From: Dipteronia dyeriana
Taxonomy: Eukaryota > Streptophyta > Magnoliopsida > Sapindales > Sapindaceae
Assembly (NCBI GenBank): GCA_032871835.1
Contig: CM065295.1
Coordinates: 38,190,360 to 38,254,359, forward strand
Direction of reading: 5' to 3'
DNA length: 64,000 nt
In this document: positions 46,081 through 59,065 of the stretch, one piece after another
Layout of the letters: the number at the start of each line of letters is the position of its first letter
How positions within the stretch are numbered: position 1 is the stretch's first letter
Translations under genes and position numbers: made by a program
Notes under the pieces: generated by a model
What the model saw: the letters and a program-made list of their open reading frames with translations, nothing else
Database searches by the model: none
What the model was told of the DNA's origin: nothing

Positions 46081-47776
46081 CCGTGTGATGTTGCTTGACA
46101 ACAATGTCCCTAGGAATCTTTAGGCCGAAGCCGTCAATACTTCATGCTACATAGGAAATAGAGTCTTTCTAAGGCCCCACACTAGGCAAACCTCCTATGA
46201 TTTATGGAAATGTAGAAAGCCAAATGTTAGCTATTTCCACACCTTTGGAAGCAAATGCTACATTTTGAATGACCATGATCAACTTGGTAAATTTGATGCT
46301 AAGAGTGATGAGGGTATCTTCATAGGCAATGCCTTGAATAGTAGAGCGTATAGAGTTTTCAATCTAAAAACTATGACCGTAATGGAATCATCTAATGTTG
46401 TCATTGATGATACTAGGCTCAAATTTAATGACCATGAGGAGGAGGTAGATCTAGTTGATGACTCCCCTTTGGAGAAGGTTGTTGATATTTCTAATGTTGA
46501 AAAGACTAATCTTGATGATGACATAACATAACCTATTGATAGGATTCCTCACTTGGACTCAAAAGAACCTGCTCCATTGGTTAGGAAACTCCATGACAAG
46601 AATGACATCATTGGAGAGGTTAGTGAGGGTGTTAGGACTATGCGTCAAATGGCTAATCTAATTAGCTACACTTGCTACACCTCTCAAATAGAACCCAAGA
46701 AGTTTGATGAAGCCTTAAAGGATGAATTTTGGGTTCTTGCTATGCAAGAAGAGCTTAACCAATTTGAAAGGAATGAGGTTTGGGCTCTAGTTCCTAGGCC
46801 CAAGAACACTAATGTGATAGGCACCAAGTGGGTATATAGGAACAAATCCGATGAGGATGGCAACATTGTGCGAAACAAGGCTAGGCTTGTAGCACAAGGG
46901 TACTCTCAAATTGAGGGTATTGACTTTGAGGAGACATTTGCTCCTGTTGTTAGGATTGAGTCCATTAGGCTTCTTTTATCCATCTCTTGTTTGCACAAGT
47001 TCAAATTATATCAAATGGATGTTAAGAGTGCCTTCCTCAATGGTTTCTTGCAAGAGGAAGTGTTTGTTGAGCAACCCAAAGGGTTTGTGGATCCTCGCCA
47101 CCCTAATCATGTCTATCATCTCAAGAAAGCTTTATCTGGGTTGAAACAAGCATCAAGGGTTTGGTATGAGCGCATCACTCAATTTCTTATAGACAATGGC
47201 TACACTGGGGGTAGTGTTGACAAGACTTTATTTATCAAGAAAGACAAAGATGAGATTTTCAAAACTCAAATCTATGTTGATGATATAGTTTTTAGCTCCA
47301 CTAATAACACCAAAGTTCAACAATTTGTTGATGTCATGTCTCATGAGTTTGAAATGAGCCTTGTTGGTGAGCTAAGTTACTTTCTAGGTTTACAAATTAA
47401 GCAAATGGATGATGGGATTTTCATATCTCAAGCTAAGTATGCTAAAAACCTAGTGGAAAAAATTTGCCTTGAAAGTGCTAAACATTGTGATACACCTATG
47501 AGTACCACTTTGAAGCTAAGCAAGGATGCTAGTGATAAAAGTGTGGACCAAACTTTGTATCGTGGCATGATTGGTAGCTTGCTCTATTTGACCGTAAGTA
47601 GGCCAGATATCTCTTTTAGTGTGGGTGTGTGTGCTAGGTACCAATCAGATTCTATGGAGTCCCATCTCTCTTCAGTTAAGAGAATCATTCGTTATGTGAA
47701 TAGGACATCTAACTATGGAATTTGGTACTCTTTTGACACTAATGCTAATCTTGTAGGCTTTAGTGATGCTGATTAG
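46081..47776 (+). pseudogene. pol of copia F: integrase C-terminus and reverse transcriptase
   Basis: 46265-46531 is the integrase tail (GKFDAKSDEGIFIGNALNSR); a TAA at 46529-46531 ends it in frame with the next part. 46553-47776 (407 codons) is a complete-looking copia [59 protein letters not shown] and [13 protein letters not shown], with IYVDDIVF as the active site (about 47270). The nearby [17 protein letters not shown] is also conserved. It ends at TAG 47774-47776. Confidence 0.9.
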
Positions 47777-48217
47777 GCAAGAAATTGTGATGATAGGAAA
47801 AGTACATCGAGCGGTTGCTTTTTCCTTGGGAACAACCTTGTCTCTTGGTTTTGCAAGAAGCAAAATTCAATTTCTTTGTCCACGGCTGAGGCCGAATATA
47901 TAGCTGCTCGGATTGGATGCACACAACTCCTTTGGATGAAGCAAATGCTAGTCGACTATGGATTCAATCAAGGTACTCTTACTCTCTTTTGTGATAACAT
48001 GAGTGCAATTAATATTTCCAAAAATCTTGTTCAGCATTCTAGAACTAAGCATATTGACATCCGCCATCATTTCATTAGAGAACTAGGTTAGAGCAAATGC
48101 ATAGTACTTGAGCATGTAGGTACTAATGATCAACTAGCGGATCTATTTACTAAACTCTTAGATGCTACTCGATTCAAAACTTTTAGTAGATCTATTGGGA
48201 TTTGTTTCATGGAGTGA
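47777..48217 (+). pseudogene. pol of copia F: RNase H
   Basis: The frame goes on past the TAG with RKSTSSGCFFLG, VSWFCKKQNSISLSTAEAEY, LFCDNMSAINISKNLVQHS and TKHIDIRHHFIREL. A TAG at 48089-48091 interrupts it again. LADLFTKLL and CFME follow, and TGA TGA closes pol at 48215-48220. Motifs fit the copia RNase H. With RT and integrase intact in amino acid content, this was a recent autonomous element. Confidence 0.85.
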
Positions 48218-49430
48218 TGAGTTGTGGTCTTTATTCCTATAAGGGGAACTCAAGCAAAGAGAGCTATTGTATACTTATTGTATCCAAAAATTTTGAAAAT
48301 GTTTATGCTTCTTTATTGATTGCTTGAGTAGCTTGGTTGCACTTACACTATAGTACATTGTATTTTCTTCAATAAGTGTGAACTTTGCTTTGATTACAAT
48401 CCATGTCATATTTATGTTCAAACTTGCATTTTTGGACTAGGAGATCTACATAGGAAGTACATATTGAATGACCTATAATTATCTCCATAACATGATGATT
48501 CTTTAATGACATGCTAATGAAAAATGATAGAGCATGAATTGATGATTGTAATTGTTGAATGCAAAATATTGTGTGAAAGAGCTAGTGAGACTAAAATGTT
48601 TCATCAATGTCTCTCTTGCTTTATTAGTTGAACATGGCTACTATCATACGGGTATCCTACCGGGAAAAATCAAATAGGGTACAAAGTTGCTCATGCCATG
48701 TTTAGCTTATAAAGTTGGATATAGTGCCATTAAAACATGATATCTATAAAAAAAAACTCTATATCCTTGCTTCTCTCATGAAAAATGGTAAAATTGGTTT
48801 GAATTATATTGGAAACCTTTGTCATTTGCTTTGCCAAATACCATTGTTTTTGGTCTTGAATGCAACATGTCTTGTATGCAAAACAACTTTGATTCACACA
48901 TTTTCTTCAAATAAATCTCCTTGTTTCTCTCCTATTAATTGAGTTGCATAAATGTGGCTTATATAATTATGCAAATATCTTGTATGCTCCTTTCTTTCTT
49001 TACCTTGAGTGACCCGGTTGGGGACTTCTCCTTTGCCTATATCATGACAAAAAGAGGGAGTAGCATGTGGAGTAGCATGTGGTAGCATGTGTTGGCTTTA
49101 AGAGGAGTAGTACTTGTTTTTTGGGAGATTACATTTAGGGGGAGTTACCCTTTGAGGGGGAGCATTGCATGATATGGTGCATTACTAATATTCTTATATG
49201 CAAATGCTTTTGTTTTCTATCCACTTGATCATCTCACATGCACTTGGTTTGGAAAGTGTACTTGTTGCTTGTTTTGTGTGTAGGGTTGATGATTCTACAA
49301 GAGATTGAAGATTTGAAGTTTTTATATATATATCTCTTTGTAATGTAGAATATCTTCCCAGTGTTTTATTTTGTTTTGTGAGGATCAATGTGAGTGGTGC
49401 TTTTGTCACAAAATATCCAAATGAGGAGAT
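48218..49430 (+). other. Post-pol spacer and polypurine tract of copia F
   Basis: No long ORF. GACAAAAAGAGGGAG at 49045-49060 is a purine tract like those seen downstream of pol in this lineage. AAATGAGGAGAT (49419-49430) directly precedes the 3' LTR and is the likely plus-strand primer. No envelope-like ORF was found. Confidence 0.65.
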
Positions 49431-51013
49431 TGTAAAGTCCTCATTTATTGATTGGCTTATTTCATGAACAAATAACATTTTTGGTGTGTTATGTAAGGGC
49501 AGATTATGCTTTCAAGACTTCAAGAGGAGAAGCACCAAAGGTAAAATTCTTGTGCTTACTTGCTTTGAAGAGATAGTTGCACACACTCACAAATTCATGC
49601 ATAATTCTTATTCATATATGTTGAGTGTTTATACTTGTGTGCATCATGTTATTAAAAGTTTTATGTCATGTAAGGTATTAGAATAGGATGCATTTTCATC
49701 ACTCTAGGACTTGTTGATTTTGTGTGTTTGAGTGTTGAAAAAATGGGAATTACGCTGGTGGTGCGCTACTCGACTAACGCAGCCTCACCAACGCAACATT
49801 CCAGTGGATCGCCGCTTGTCATGTGCCAATGTGCTGCGCCACTGCACCCGTGCAATGTTCAAAAAGTGGGCAGTACGCTGGTGGTGCGCTACTAGACTAG
49901 CGCAACCTCACCAGCTCAACATTCCAGTGGATTGTCGCATGTCATGCGCCACTAAACTGCGTCACTCGACCAATGCCTATTGAAAATATTAGGTTGTGAG
50001 CTGGTGATGCGCTAATCGACCAACACACCTGACCAGCGCATATAGCGGAAGCTGGAACGTTTTGTCCAAAATGACTTCACTTTGGTTGAAACACATATAT
50101 ATATATAATTCTTTGTGTTCAGGTCGAAAAAGAGTTCAGAACATCATATCTTATCCTTAGAACACATTTCAAAAGGAAAACTTTTCCAAGAACTCATCTT
50201 TAAACACTCAAAGCATTCCTATGTGCATAAAAACTCCATCTTGCATCATCTAAAGTCATTTAGAGTGCATCTATGGATAGTTTTGCTTCATCACATCTTG
50301 TTTGGCAAGTTCTTAACTATCTTTTTACAAGTTAAGTGTTTTGCTTGCTAAGCCATCTCTTTAATTATTTGTACTCTCTTAGAACATATTCTAGATACAA
50401 ATTAGAGATTGTTGTGATGACATGATTAAGTGTTGTATTGTGATAGCTTCATAGGATTGTTTGATCTATGTTTAGCTTAGCTTTTTGAACATTTCATTTA
50501 GCTCTTGATATCTAGGATTGCATTAATTGTCATCTTATTATCCTAGATAAGCACATAAGGTTTCCTAGCCTTGTTGTTCTTTGAATATCATCATATATTC
50601 ACATAGAACATTTTATCTCTTCATTGTGAAGTAAGACTTGTGTTGCTTCCGGGAGTAGGTAGCTTAAATCGCAAGCAAGATGGACTACATTCACTTATAC
50701 CGGGATTAGGTAGTGGTGGCGGATTTTAAACCGGGATTAGGTTGTAATTCCTTTGCCATTAGTGGATTCGAGGTTCGAGTGTGGTGCACATATCAGCCTG
50801 TGGTTTTTTCCATTTGGAGGGTTTCCACGTAAATCTTAAGTGTCTTTACTATTTCTGTACTTTTTACACTTGTGATATTATTGTAACTAGCTAGGGGTAT
50901 TTTTGTCAACTTGACCTTTAACTAAAATTGGGTTAAATGGTTTAAAATCTATTCACCCCCCCCCCCCCCCCCCCTTCTAGATTAATATTATACACACCAT
51001 ATTATTTGTTTCA
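49431..51013 (+). repeat. 3' LTR of copia F
   Basis: It pairs with 41212-42973 but is 179 bases shorter: it has two full 123-base units (starts 49734, 49857) plus a partial one, and lacks the long CA/TA tract. A run of 19 C lies at about 50956-50974. Confidence 0.9.
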
Positions 51014-51449
51014 AGTAAGAACTGGTTACTTGATGAAGTCGACTTTGTCTTCTTTCCTGTTTTGGAGTTTATCCTTCTGAAAGCTTTGTGTTCATTCCTG
51101 AATAGAACTCTCTAACACTGAAGAGGAAATAAGTATATTTCCTTATTGTAGTGCAACTCTAGATTCTTTGTTTAAGCAAGACAATTGTACTTCGTATTAA
51201 AGTCGTAGTTGCCTTTAATATCTTCCACGTGTTGTTTAACTGACCAATTGTCTGATCCAAATCAGACTTCTTTCATCCCCATCAGACGGTCCCGACTAAG
51301 TTCTCTCTACTGGATCGGCTAGTTTCACCGTCCAGGTTATTTGTGCCCAATCTGTTAGCTTCCCCGACCATCTTGGGTAATCTTTATTTGGCCTTGAGAT
51401 CATCTATTAATTGCCTTGAGTTGGTCTTTTCTGACTCCTATGACGTGGT
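51014..51449 (-). repeat. 5' LTR of element E, second part
   Basis: It continues from 41211 and matches 39493-39925 (AACTGGTTACTTGATGAAG... GACTCCTATGACGTGGT). Copia M begins at 51450; about 50 bases of this LTR are not seen and should lie beyond the M and viral insertions. Confidence 0.7.
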
Positions 51450-53731
51450 TGTAGGGAAAATCGCACAATTGAAGCATGACAAATTAAATTAGGGTTTCGG
51501 TATAAATAAAAATTTTCCCATTATAATAACAAGAACCTTAACCCTATATTAATTGATGTATATAAAAAGTGTCGTACCTTTTTCTCATGAAGATTGAACT
51601 AGCGCCGAATTGAATCCGCAAGATCTTCTGATCCAATCACGAACGTGAATCTCTTAGGAGTGTGGGCTCCCTTTCTTTAAATTGTATACCTGAGGATGGA
51701 AACAAAAAAAAAATCTTTCTCTTAGTTAGTCACAATAATCATCCAAGAAGAAAACAAAGAACATTAGGTCACTTGTGAATTATCAATCAATCTGATTGAA
51801 ACTCGTGTTAACCTTTAGTCGATGTTGTACACAAAACCTTTTAATGTAAAGGCTACTGGTGTACTATCGAAAACTAAATGTTCTTTCTTGAATTTCTTCT
51901 TTACCGACTCTCACACTATTTCTTAAAGTTGATCGAATTTTGTCTAAAGCAAAAACAAAATTTTCTCCTAAAATTCTTATGGTGGCCTAATTCTCTCCAA
52001 GTATAATTCCTTAGGTTGGCCGAAATCTTCTCTTTAAAATACTAGGGATGGCCGAAATTCCTTATTTAGAATTAAATGGCCGGCCGAAATTCAAGATATA
52101 TATATATATAGGATCACGAATTCTTTCCTAAGAAGGATTTACTGAGTGGGTAAGAATCCTATCCTTATGTGGATTTACTTGGTGACCAAGAATCCTTTTC
52201 CAAAAAGAATCCTTTTCCAAAAAGAATTCTTACCTATACCAAGACTCCTAATCCAACTCAACAGTGTATTTGTAATCATATTAAAAATTTCCTAATTTGA
52301 TTAGATAAATAATTCTTTTTATTTATCTACTTATCAAATATAATCTTTTATATTAATTGTACTACCAACAATAGTATAATATTAGGAGATCTTCTCCTAC
52401 TATAAAAAAAATTGACTTTTAATTAAATAATTAATTAATTATCAAATTAATTAATTTCCACTTAATTAAATAATAAAACAATATAATTAAGTTAAACTAT
52501 ATAGTTTTGCCGCCCAAAACCATATATAGTCCATTATATTATTTTTTTCTATTTTATTAAATCCATTGGACCTTAATAAAAAATTCACATGTGAACTAGA
52601 CCCATTCTTACAAAAAGAAACAAGTCCACGTGCCTCAATACAATTCTAGATGGACCCTTAAATTGGTCCGGTAGAATATATCAGGTGATCCATGTACGTT
52701 CGTGTGGAATGGGGATCTTGGCGGGCTATCTAAATTTAAGCTACAATAGACACAACCAATCACAATCAACAAATGATTCACTTAGGCCCGATCTATTAAT
52801 TTTAGTTCATTTCACTAAAGAACTAAAATTGGACTCTTAAATAAAGATAGAATAAGTTAATATTTCTCATTCGTACCCTAGATAACCTTATTGGAGAAAG
52901 TGTATCCTCGTGAAGAATATCAGTAATTGCCAAGAGCTCATAGATCGCCTATAGCTCTCCAAGTTATCATATTTACTCATATTACCATATTTTGAACTTG
53001 GATATTTTGACTTGTCAAGAAGCCACGTTTCAATAGACACTATTGAAAACTTAACGTTAAAATTAAATATCCAATACCTCAAAACATCCATATGATGATA
53101 TTATACTCTCATTTAATAAATAGAGCCACGATGTCCATATCTATATAAGAAGTCCTCTATCGATTAACAAATGAATACCACCAAACTATCAAGGATAGAC
53201 TATGCTATATAATCGTACTCATTGATAGATCAAATGATAACACTTGCAACCATAAGTACGTCATTTATCTCATGATTGAGATAGACTCTCTGATTGTCTT
53301 CAAGTGAAAAACTTTTATCCAATGACGGTTTTGGATAAAGTATTTCACTGTGATCCTATTCAATGCACCCAATGCACTAGATTCCATTGCCCAAAGACAC
53401 CACACTTTGATGATTTTAGACTCATCATAACACATTTGATCCTACTTAAATGCTAGCAAAAGAATCTACAACTTTAACAAGATAAAGGCGCCAATCCTTT
53501 ATCTTAAGTTGTGAAGCTAACTAAAGAATTGTGTCTACCTCATACATATCTAGATGTATGAACAATTCTTCTTTTCTCATAGTCATTTGAACTTATTATT
53601 ATTTACTTTTGACAATTATAATAATTAAACTGTAAATGCTATAAGATTTGTTAAACTAGAAATCACTTTATTAATATGAAAAGATTGTCAAATACATTAT
53701 TATATTCTTGCTATCGAGCATAATCCCAACA
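51450..53731 (-). repeat. 3' LTR of copia M, 2282 bp
   Basis: It starts TGTAGGGAAAATCGC and ends AATCCCAACA on the + strand. On the - strand the polypurine tract GCAAGTGAGAGAT (53732-53744) is adjacent. A short AT run lies at about 52093-52110; this is the position where the other LTR is broken. Confidence 0.85.
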
Positions 53732-53865
53732 ATCTCTCACTTGCTATAAAGCAAATGTGTTATATCTCATCCCCATAATTTCTAGATGCCCATCAAAACA
53801 CTTTTGTGGAAGAGCCTTTGTAAATGGATCCATTAGATTATCTGCTGACGCGATCTTGGTAATCG

Positions 53866-54990
53866 TCACTTCACCCCTATGCACAATTTCCCTCTGAAGG
53901 TGATGCTTTCTTTCAATGTGTTTCCCTCTCTTATGATTTCTTGTTCACTCGAATTAGTCACTGTTCCACTATTGTCACAATAGATAGTGATCTGCTTATT
54001 CATATCAGGAACCACTTCCAAGTCAATCAAGAATTGGCGGAGCCATACAGCCTCTTTAGAAGCCTCGCATGTGGCAGCATACTCGGCTTCCATGGAGGAA
54101 TCAGCAATACAAGATTGCTTGATACTCCTCCATATGACTGCCCTTTCTCCTAATAGTAAACACAGATCCTGATATTGATCTCCTAGAGTCAGAATCCGAT
54201 TGAAAATCAGAATCTATATACCCAACGGGAATTAAAACTCCTCCAGAGTATACAAGCATATAATCTCTCGTTCTCTTGAGATACTTGAAAATAAGCTTGA
54301 CTGCAATCCAGTGATAAGGACCAAGCTTCGATTGAAACATGCTAATTATGCCACAACAAAACAAATATCTGGTCTAGTACAGAGCATTGCATACATGAGA
54401 CTTCCAACTACCGATGCATATGGAACCCTACTCATGAATTACTCTTCATGCTCATTCTTAGGAACTTGTTCCTTAGAAAGTTTAATTCCATGTCTGAATG
54501 GTAACATACCTTTCTTGCAATCTTGCATGGAAAACCTAGACAATATTTTATCTATGTATGAGGCTTGGGATAATGCAATCGTTCTATTCTTTCTATCCCT
54601 TATGACTTGGATACCAAGAATATAACTTGTTTTTCCTAACTCCTTCATATCAAATTATTTTGCTAACAATTCTTTAACTGATGTCAATACACCTACATCA
54701 TTTTCGATGAGTAGTATATCATCAACGTAAAGAACTAGGAAAACCAACTTGTCAACTTTAATCCTTTTGTATACACATGGTTTATCATGGTTTTGAATAA
54801 ATCCAAAACTTTTCACGGCTTGATCGAACCTTATGTTCCAGGATCTGGATGCTTGCTTTAATCCATATATGGATCTTTGCAACTTGCATACCTTTTCCTC
54901 TTGGACTTTTTCAATGAATACTTTTGGTTGCATAATATAGATGCTTTCGTCAAGACTTCCATTAAGGAAAGCTATCTTGACGTCCATTTG
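53866..54990 (-). pseudogene. RT (C-terminal) and RNase H of copia M
   Basis: Reading from 54987: MDVKIAFLNGSLDESIYIMQ, SIYGLKQASRSWNIRFDQ and LYVDDILLIENDVG (RT active site, about 54690), then MKELGKTSYILGIQVIRDR (54439-54648). RNase H follows (LVYSGGVLIPVGYIDSDFQS near 54200, then EAEYAATCEASKEAVWLRQF). The pieces are in three frames. Stops and shifts at 54100, 54370-54440 and 54650 break it. Confidence 0.8.
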
Positions 54991-56374
54991 TCAAATCTCT
55001 AGATCCAGAGATGCCGTAATGGATAAGAATATCCTAAGGGATTTAAGCACGGCCACAGGAGAGAAGGTTTCTTCATAATCGATACATTCCTTTTGTGTAT
55101 AACCTTTAGCTACCAATTTAGCTTTAAAGGTTTCCACATTTCCATCTATTCCTCTTTTCCTCGTGTATACCCGCTTGCACCTTATGGGTTTATCCCTTTA
55201 GGCAAGTCTACAAAAGACCAGACTTTGTTTTTGAACATAGATTCAATTTCGGATTGCATTGTCTTTTGCCAATGGCCACAATCAACATCATCCATTGCAT
55301 CCTTGTACATAAAGGATCATCGTCATCCAGAAGATTCTCTACAGATTTTCCTAGACCGATGTATCTCTCGGGTTGTCTACTAACCCTCCCACTACGATGA
55401 GGTATGGTAGATTGTTGATCTTGTGTTGGTACGAAACTTACAATTGGGCTTGGTTGTGAAACCTCTTATGGAATTGTATCTTCTGAAAGCTCATTCAGAA
55501 CAATTATACTTTTAGGCACAAAATTATTCATATAGTCCTCTTCCAAAACTTTAGCATTTGTCAAAAAAAAATACCTTAGGATCTGAAGGACTATAGAAAT
55601 AATATCTTATTATTCCTTTTGGATACCGTACAAATATGCATGTTTCTGAATAGGACTCCATCTTTTATCTTTCCTTTTAACACTTGCGCAGGACACCCAA
55701 ATATCCTTAAGTGTTGTAAACTAGGCTTTCACCCGGTCCATAACTCATTCGGTGTTTTTGGAATCGACTTAGATGGTACATCATTTAGAATGTACATAGC
55801 AGTTTGTAAAGCATATCCCCAAAAAGAATTAAGAAGTGTTGAAAAACTCAACATAGGCCTAACCATGTCCAAAAGAGTTCTATTTCTCCTTTTTGCAACC
55901 CCATTTTGTTAAGGTGTACCTGGTGTAAAAAAACTGAGAAATTATCCCATTATCATTAAGATATTGCTGAAACTCACCAGCTAAATATTCTCCACCATGA
56001 TCAGACCTAAAGATTTTTATGCGTTTCTTAAGCTGATTTTCTACTTCAGCTTTAAATGCTTTGAACATGTCAAAAGCATCCGACTTATGTCTCATGAGAT
56101 ACACATAGCCAAATCTTGAGTGATCATCCGTGAAAGTGATGAAGTACTCATATCCACCTCTAGCTTGAATGCTCATAGGTCCCCACACATCAGTGTGTAT
56201 CAATCCTAAACATTTGATGGCTCTTGTGCCTTTGGTCGTAAACGACCTTTTGGTCATTTTACCTTCCACACAAGATTCACAAGTTGGTAGATCATCAACC
56301 TTTAAATCACTTAGAGGTCTGTCACTAACCAATCTTTTAATCCTATTAAGGTTAATATGACCTAGGCGTAAATG
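54991..56374 (-). pseudogene. Integrase and N-terminal RT of copia M
   Basis: 55880-56332 holds DLPTCESCVEGKMTKRSF (zinc end), GLIHTDVWGPMSIQARGG (first D), TDDHSRFGYVYLMRHKS and KIFRSDHGGEYLAGEF (second D). It then drifts out of frame at a K-rich stretch. The integrase C-terminal segment and the start of RT (54991-55880) are present but broken, with recognisable fragments only in short stretches. Confidence 0.75.
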
Positions 56375-56850
56375 TCATAGGTAGATTTCATCTTTTGATA
56401 ATTTTACTCTTTTATGATTAGGTCCGGTTGATTTCGTGTTTAACAAGTTAGAGATATTTCTATGCAAATAGAAAAAACCGTTTTCCAATGTACCTTTACA
56501 AATAATTTTTTCATTCTTACTAATAATAAAAGCTTTATTAAAAGTAACCGAATAACCAAATTTATTTGAACAAGAAACTGAAATTAAATTCCTCGTTAAT
56601 TGAGGTACATAATAAACGTCTATTAAATCTGAATGCCTATAAGAATCTAAACTAATTCTAATATCTCCCACTGAACTAGTAGACAAAAACGCTCCATTGG
56701 CTAAACGCAAGTTAAATTTGTTCTCATTAAGCCTTGTCCTTTCCTTGAACCTCTGTAAGGAAAAACAAACATGATTAGTGGCTCTGGAGTCTATGATCCA
56801 AGAATCCATAGAATTCGCCAAAAAACATGTTTCAAGATAATTAATATTAC
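56375..56850 (-). pseudogene. Protease of copia M
   Basis: The 148-codon frame starts ANSMDSWIIDSRATNHVCFS. The active-site Asp is present, but the expected D-S-G reads D-S-R. The following SVGDIRISLDSYRHSDL and YYVPQLTRNLISVS are the usual continuation into the GAG-pre-integrase region. Confidence 0.75.
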
Positions 56851-57647
56851 ATTCTTCCTTCTTTTCCTGAGACTTTGGGCAATTTCTTTTCCAATGTCCC
56901 TTTTCACCATAAAGGAAACATTTCCCTTTGCTCTTACTTTTCTTTGTCTCCCTATTGGTAGGTCCTAGTTGCTTTTTCTTCTGTTATTTCTTGACCTTCT
57001 TACGGGTCTTAACAGTAGCAACTTTACCTACGGTATGAATCTCTTGACCCTTGACTTTCAAAAGGATTTTCTCAGCGCTTTGAACATCTTGCATCAGGCC
57101 TTGCAAGGTGTATTCCTTATTATTCAAGGCGTAGTCCAACTTGAATTTATCAAAGGAATCTGATAGTGAGTTGACAATCATGTCAATTTTGGTCTCACCA
57201 TCTATCTCAACACCATTCAGTTTAGCATTGTTGAGATGTGATATGACTTTCATCATGTGATCTTTCACACCCTGTCCAAATTTATCCTAAGATTCATAAA
57301 AGCAGTCATTGTCTCTCTCTTAATCATCCTAGACCTCAAAGTAAACATCTCCTCTAGTGACATCATTATATCGGCAGCAGTCTCCATTCCTTCATGTTGT
57401 TGTTGCAACACGTCAGAGATGATGGCCAAAATGTAACATTTAACCATCTCATCTGAAGACTCCCACTGCTGATACTCATCTATTTGCTCCTGAGTAGATT
57501 CAATAGTAGGAGTAGATGGTTTAGGAGTGCACAGAACGAACTTATGCTTTTCGGATTGCAATAAAAGTCCAATTTTCCTTTTCTATGTGACATAATTATC
57601 CCAGTTAAAGTATTGTCTTTGAAGATGTTGATTAGGGATAGGGTCAT
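56851..57647 (-). pseudogene. gag of copia M
   Basis: The first ATG is at 57645-57647. A stop replaces a codon soon after NYVT (TAG). The body (EQIDEYQQWESSDEMVKCYI, AADIMMSLEEMFTLRSRMIK, LNNAKLNGVEIDGETKIDMI) is typical of copia gag. It is split over two frames that meet near 57265. The knuckle at about 56900 reads CFLYGEKGHWKRNC, with the second Cys changed to Tyr. Confidence 0.75.
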
Positions 57648-58889
57648 GATTTCTGAACAATAACAAAAATTATATAAGTAAACAATCGTGATAAAGCACT
57701 TTCGAATATTTATCTTGAATTATATAAAATAACTCAATCGTAAAAGTCAACGGTGATCCAAAACCCATAAACGTCACGCCTTCTTTGGGTTATCGTACCA
57801 TTTACTAGTTGGACTAGGTCCCATCTAATTGTTAATATAACAACCAACATTTTCAATTTTAGCCTTGCAATTTTATTAATAAGAACTCTTGGGAGGATAT
57901 TAATAAAATCACATTGAGTGTGTTACCAAGTTATCGACCTTCGCGAATATCCCTCCTTTGGGAGTAGATATCGTTTAGGCCAATTATCTAATCTATCCTT
58001 GTAAGGAAGTGTCTTGCTAAATTCCATTCATGAATACCCAAAGCTCAACTAAACTTGGAGGCCGTAAGTGTTCCAAAACACCTTCTCCCACTCAATTATT
58101 TAAGGCGTGTGATCAAATTCTATAGAATGATTATCAAGTTATCTATATGTCAATTAGATACCTAAACCATTCAATGCATGTTCATACCTAAAGAGATATA
58201 TGAGTGGCACTCCTATTCTATATGGCATGTTATGAATCAATGACAAACGTTGTAATATTTACAAAAATATAAATAGCTACAATTTTGGTCCATCTAAGAA
58301 ATGCAAGTAAATTACATGTCCTGAAATACAAAAAAAAAAAAAAAAAAAACTCTTTTCTTAGCTAACAAGTCGTCACGCGACATTCGTCGTTTGGACTCCC
58401 TCAGTTGCCTCCCATGGGCGTGCGTACCCTTGGCCCCTTCCCATGGGTGTGCGCATGCCACAACCCCATAAAGGGCTGCCATGCGCAGCCCATGGCTTCC
58501 ATAGGGCTGCTGTGCACAGCCCATACCACAACAAACGTGGTCGTGTGCTCTTTGCATGTACATTTGTTGCTACGGCTCGCACGGTCCCGTACTTGTTCTG
58601 GTTGCCCCCATTTCTTCAAACATTCGAGTCTTCGATACTTGAATGTATTGCAGAAGAATTATAAATAAAAAAATACTGCAGTTTTTTTTATTACAATTTA
58701 GTGCAGTTTTTTTTATTACAACAACAAAATAAAATAGAAAACTTAGCAACTACCAAGAAGGAAATTATGGTGATGATAGACCACTCTTCTTGTTACAATC
58801 TCAAAACAAAATTTCATTGAAATTCTAGGACCAAAATTGAGCAATAACAAACCACATATAAAACATATATATATCCATACATTCCAATG

Positions 58890-58936
<47 letters not shown>

Positions 58937-59047
58937 GTGTGTGTGTGTGTGTGAATACCTAGAGTGTCATCTCTTTCTAAAAAAGGCATATATACAATAA
59001 AAATAAAAATATTCACGTACACATACATCAATTAATCAAGTGTACAA
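57648..59047 (-). other. Leader of copia M
   Basis: Between the primer site and gag. It holds no supported ORF. A GC-rich patch (58380-58580) contains repeated CCCATGGGCGTGCG / GCAGCCCATGG phrases; several overlapping ORFs on both strands arise from it. An (AT)n run (about 58892-58934) followed by (TG)n (58935-58953) lies near the primer site. Confidence 0.5.
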
Positions 59048-59064
59048 CCTGACTCTGATACCAA
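59048..59064 (-). other. Primer-binding site of copia M
   Basis: The - strand reads TTGGTATCAGAGTCAGG one base from the LTR, which fits the initiator-Met site. Confidence 0.85.
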
Positions 59065-59065
59065 T

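Larger units (their letters stand above)
41212..51013 (+). mobile_element. Copia element F, SIRE/Maximus-like, nearly complete
   Basis: LTRs at 41212-42973 and 49431-51013, a primer site, gag, a long pol and a polypurine tract are all in order. Target duplications are AGTTA (41207-41211) and AGTAA (51014-51018). The large size, long gag with a coiled coil and a second zinc knuckle, and a spacer after pol fit the SIRE/Maximus lineage of copia. Most breaks are single stops, so it is younger than its neighbours, but it is not functional. Confidence 0.9.
39195..51449 (-). mobile_element. Element E: short, internally deleted relative of element B, interrupted by copia F
   Basis: Two related LTR copies lie at 39195-39978 and at 40899-41211 plus 51014-51449. 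Copia F splits the second and copia M cuts its end. The purine tract beside 39978 (on the - strand GGATTTGAGAGGGTAT) sets the orientation. Only about 920 bases separate the LTRs, and these match the 3' untranslated region of B. gag, pol and the antisense ORF are absent. No primer site was found next to 40899. Confidence 0.6.

Noticed and set aside
58312..58668. Several overlapping ORFs on both strands in a GC-rich patch
   Set aside because: Repeated GC-rich phrases in the leader of copia M leave many frames open; no domain or clear codon pattern.
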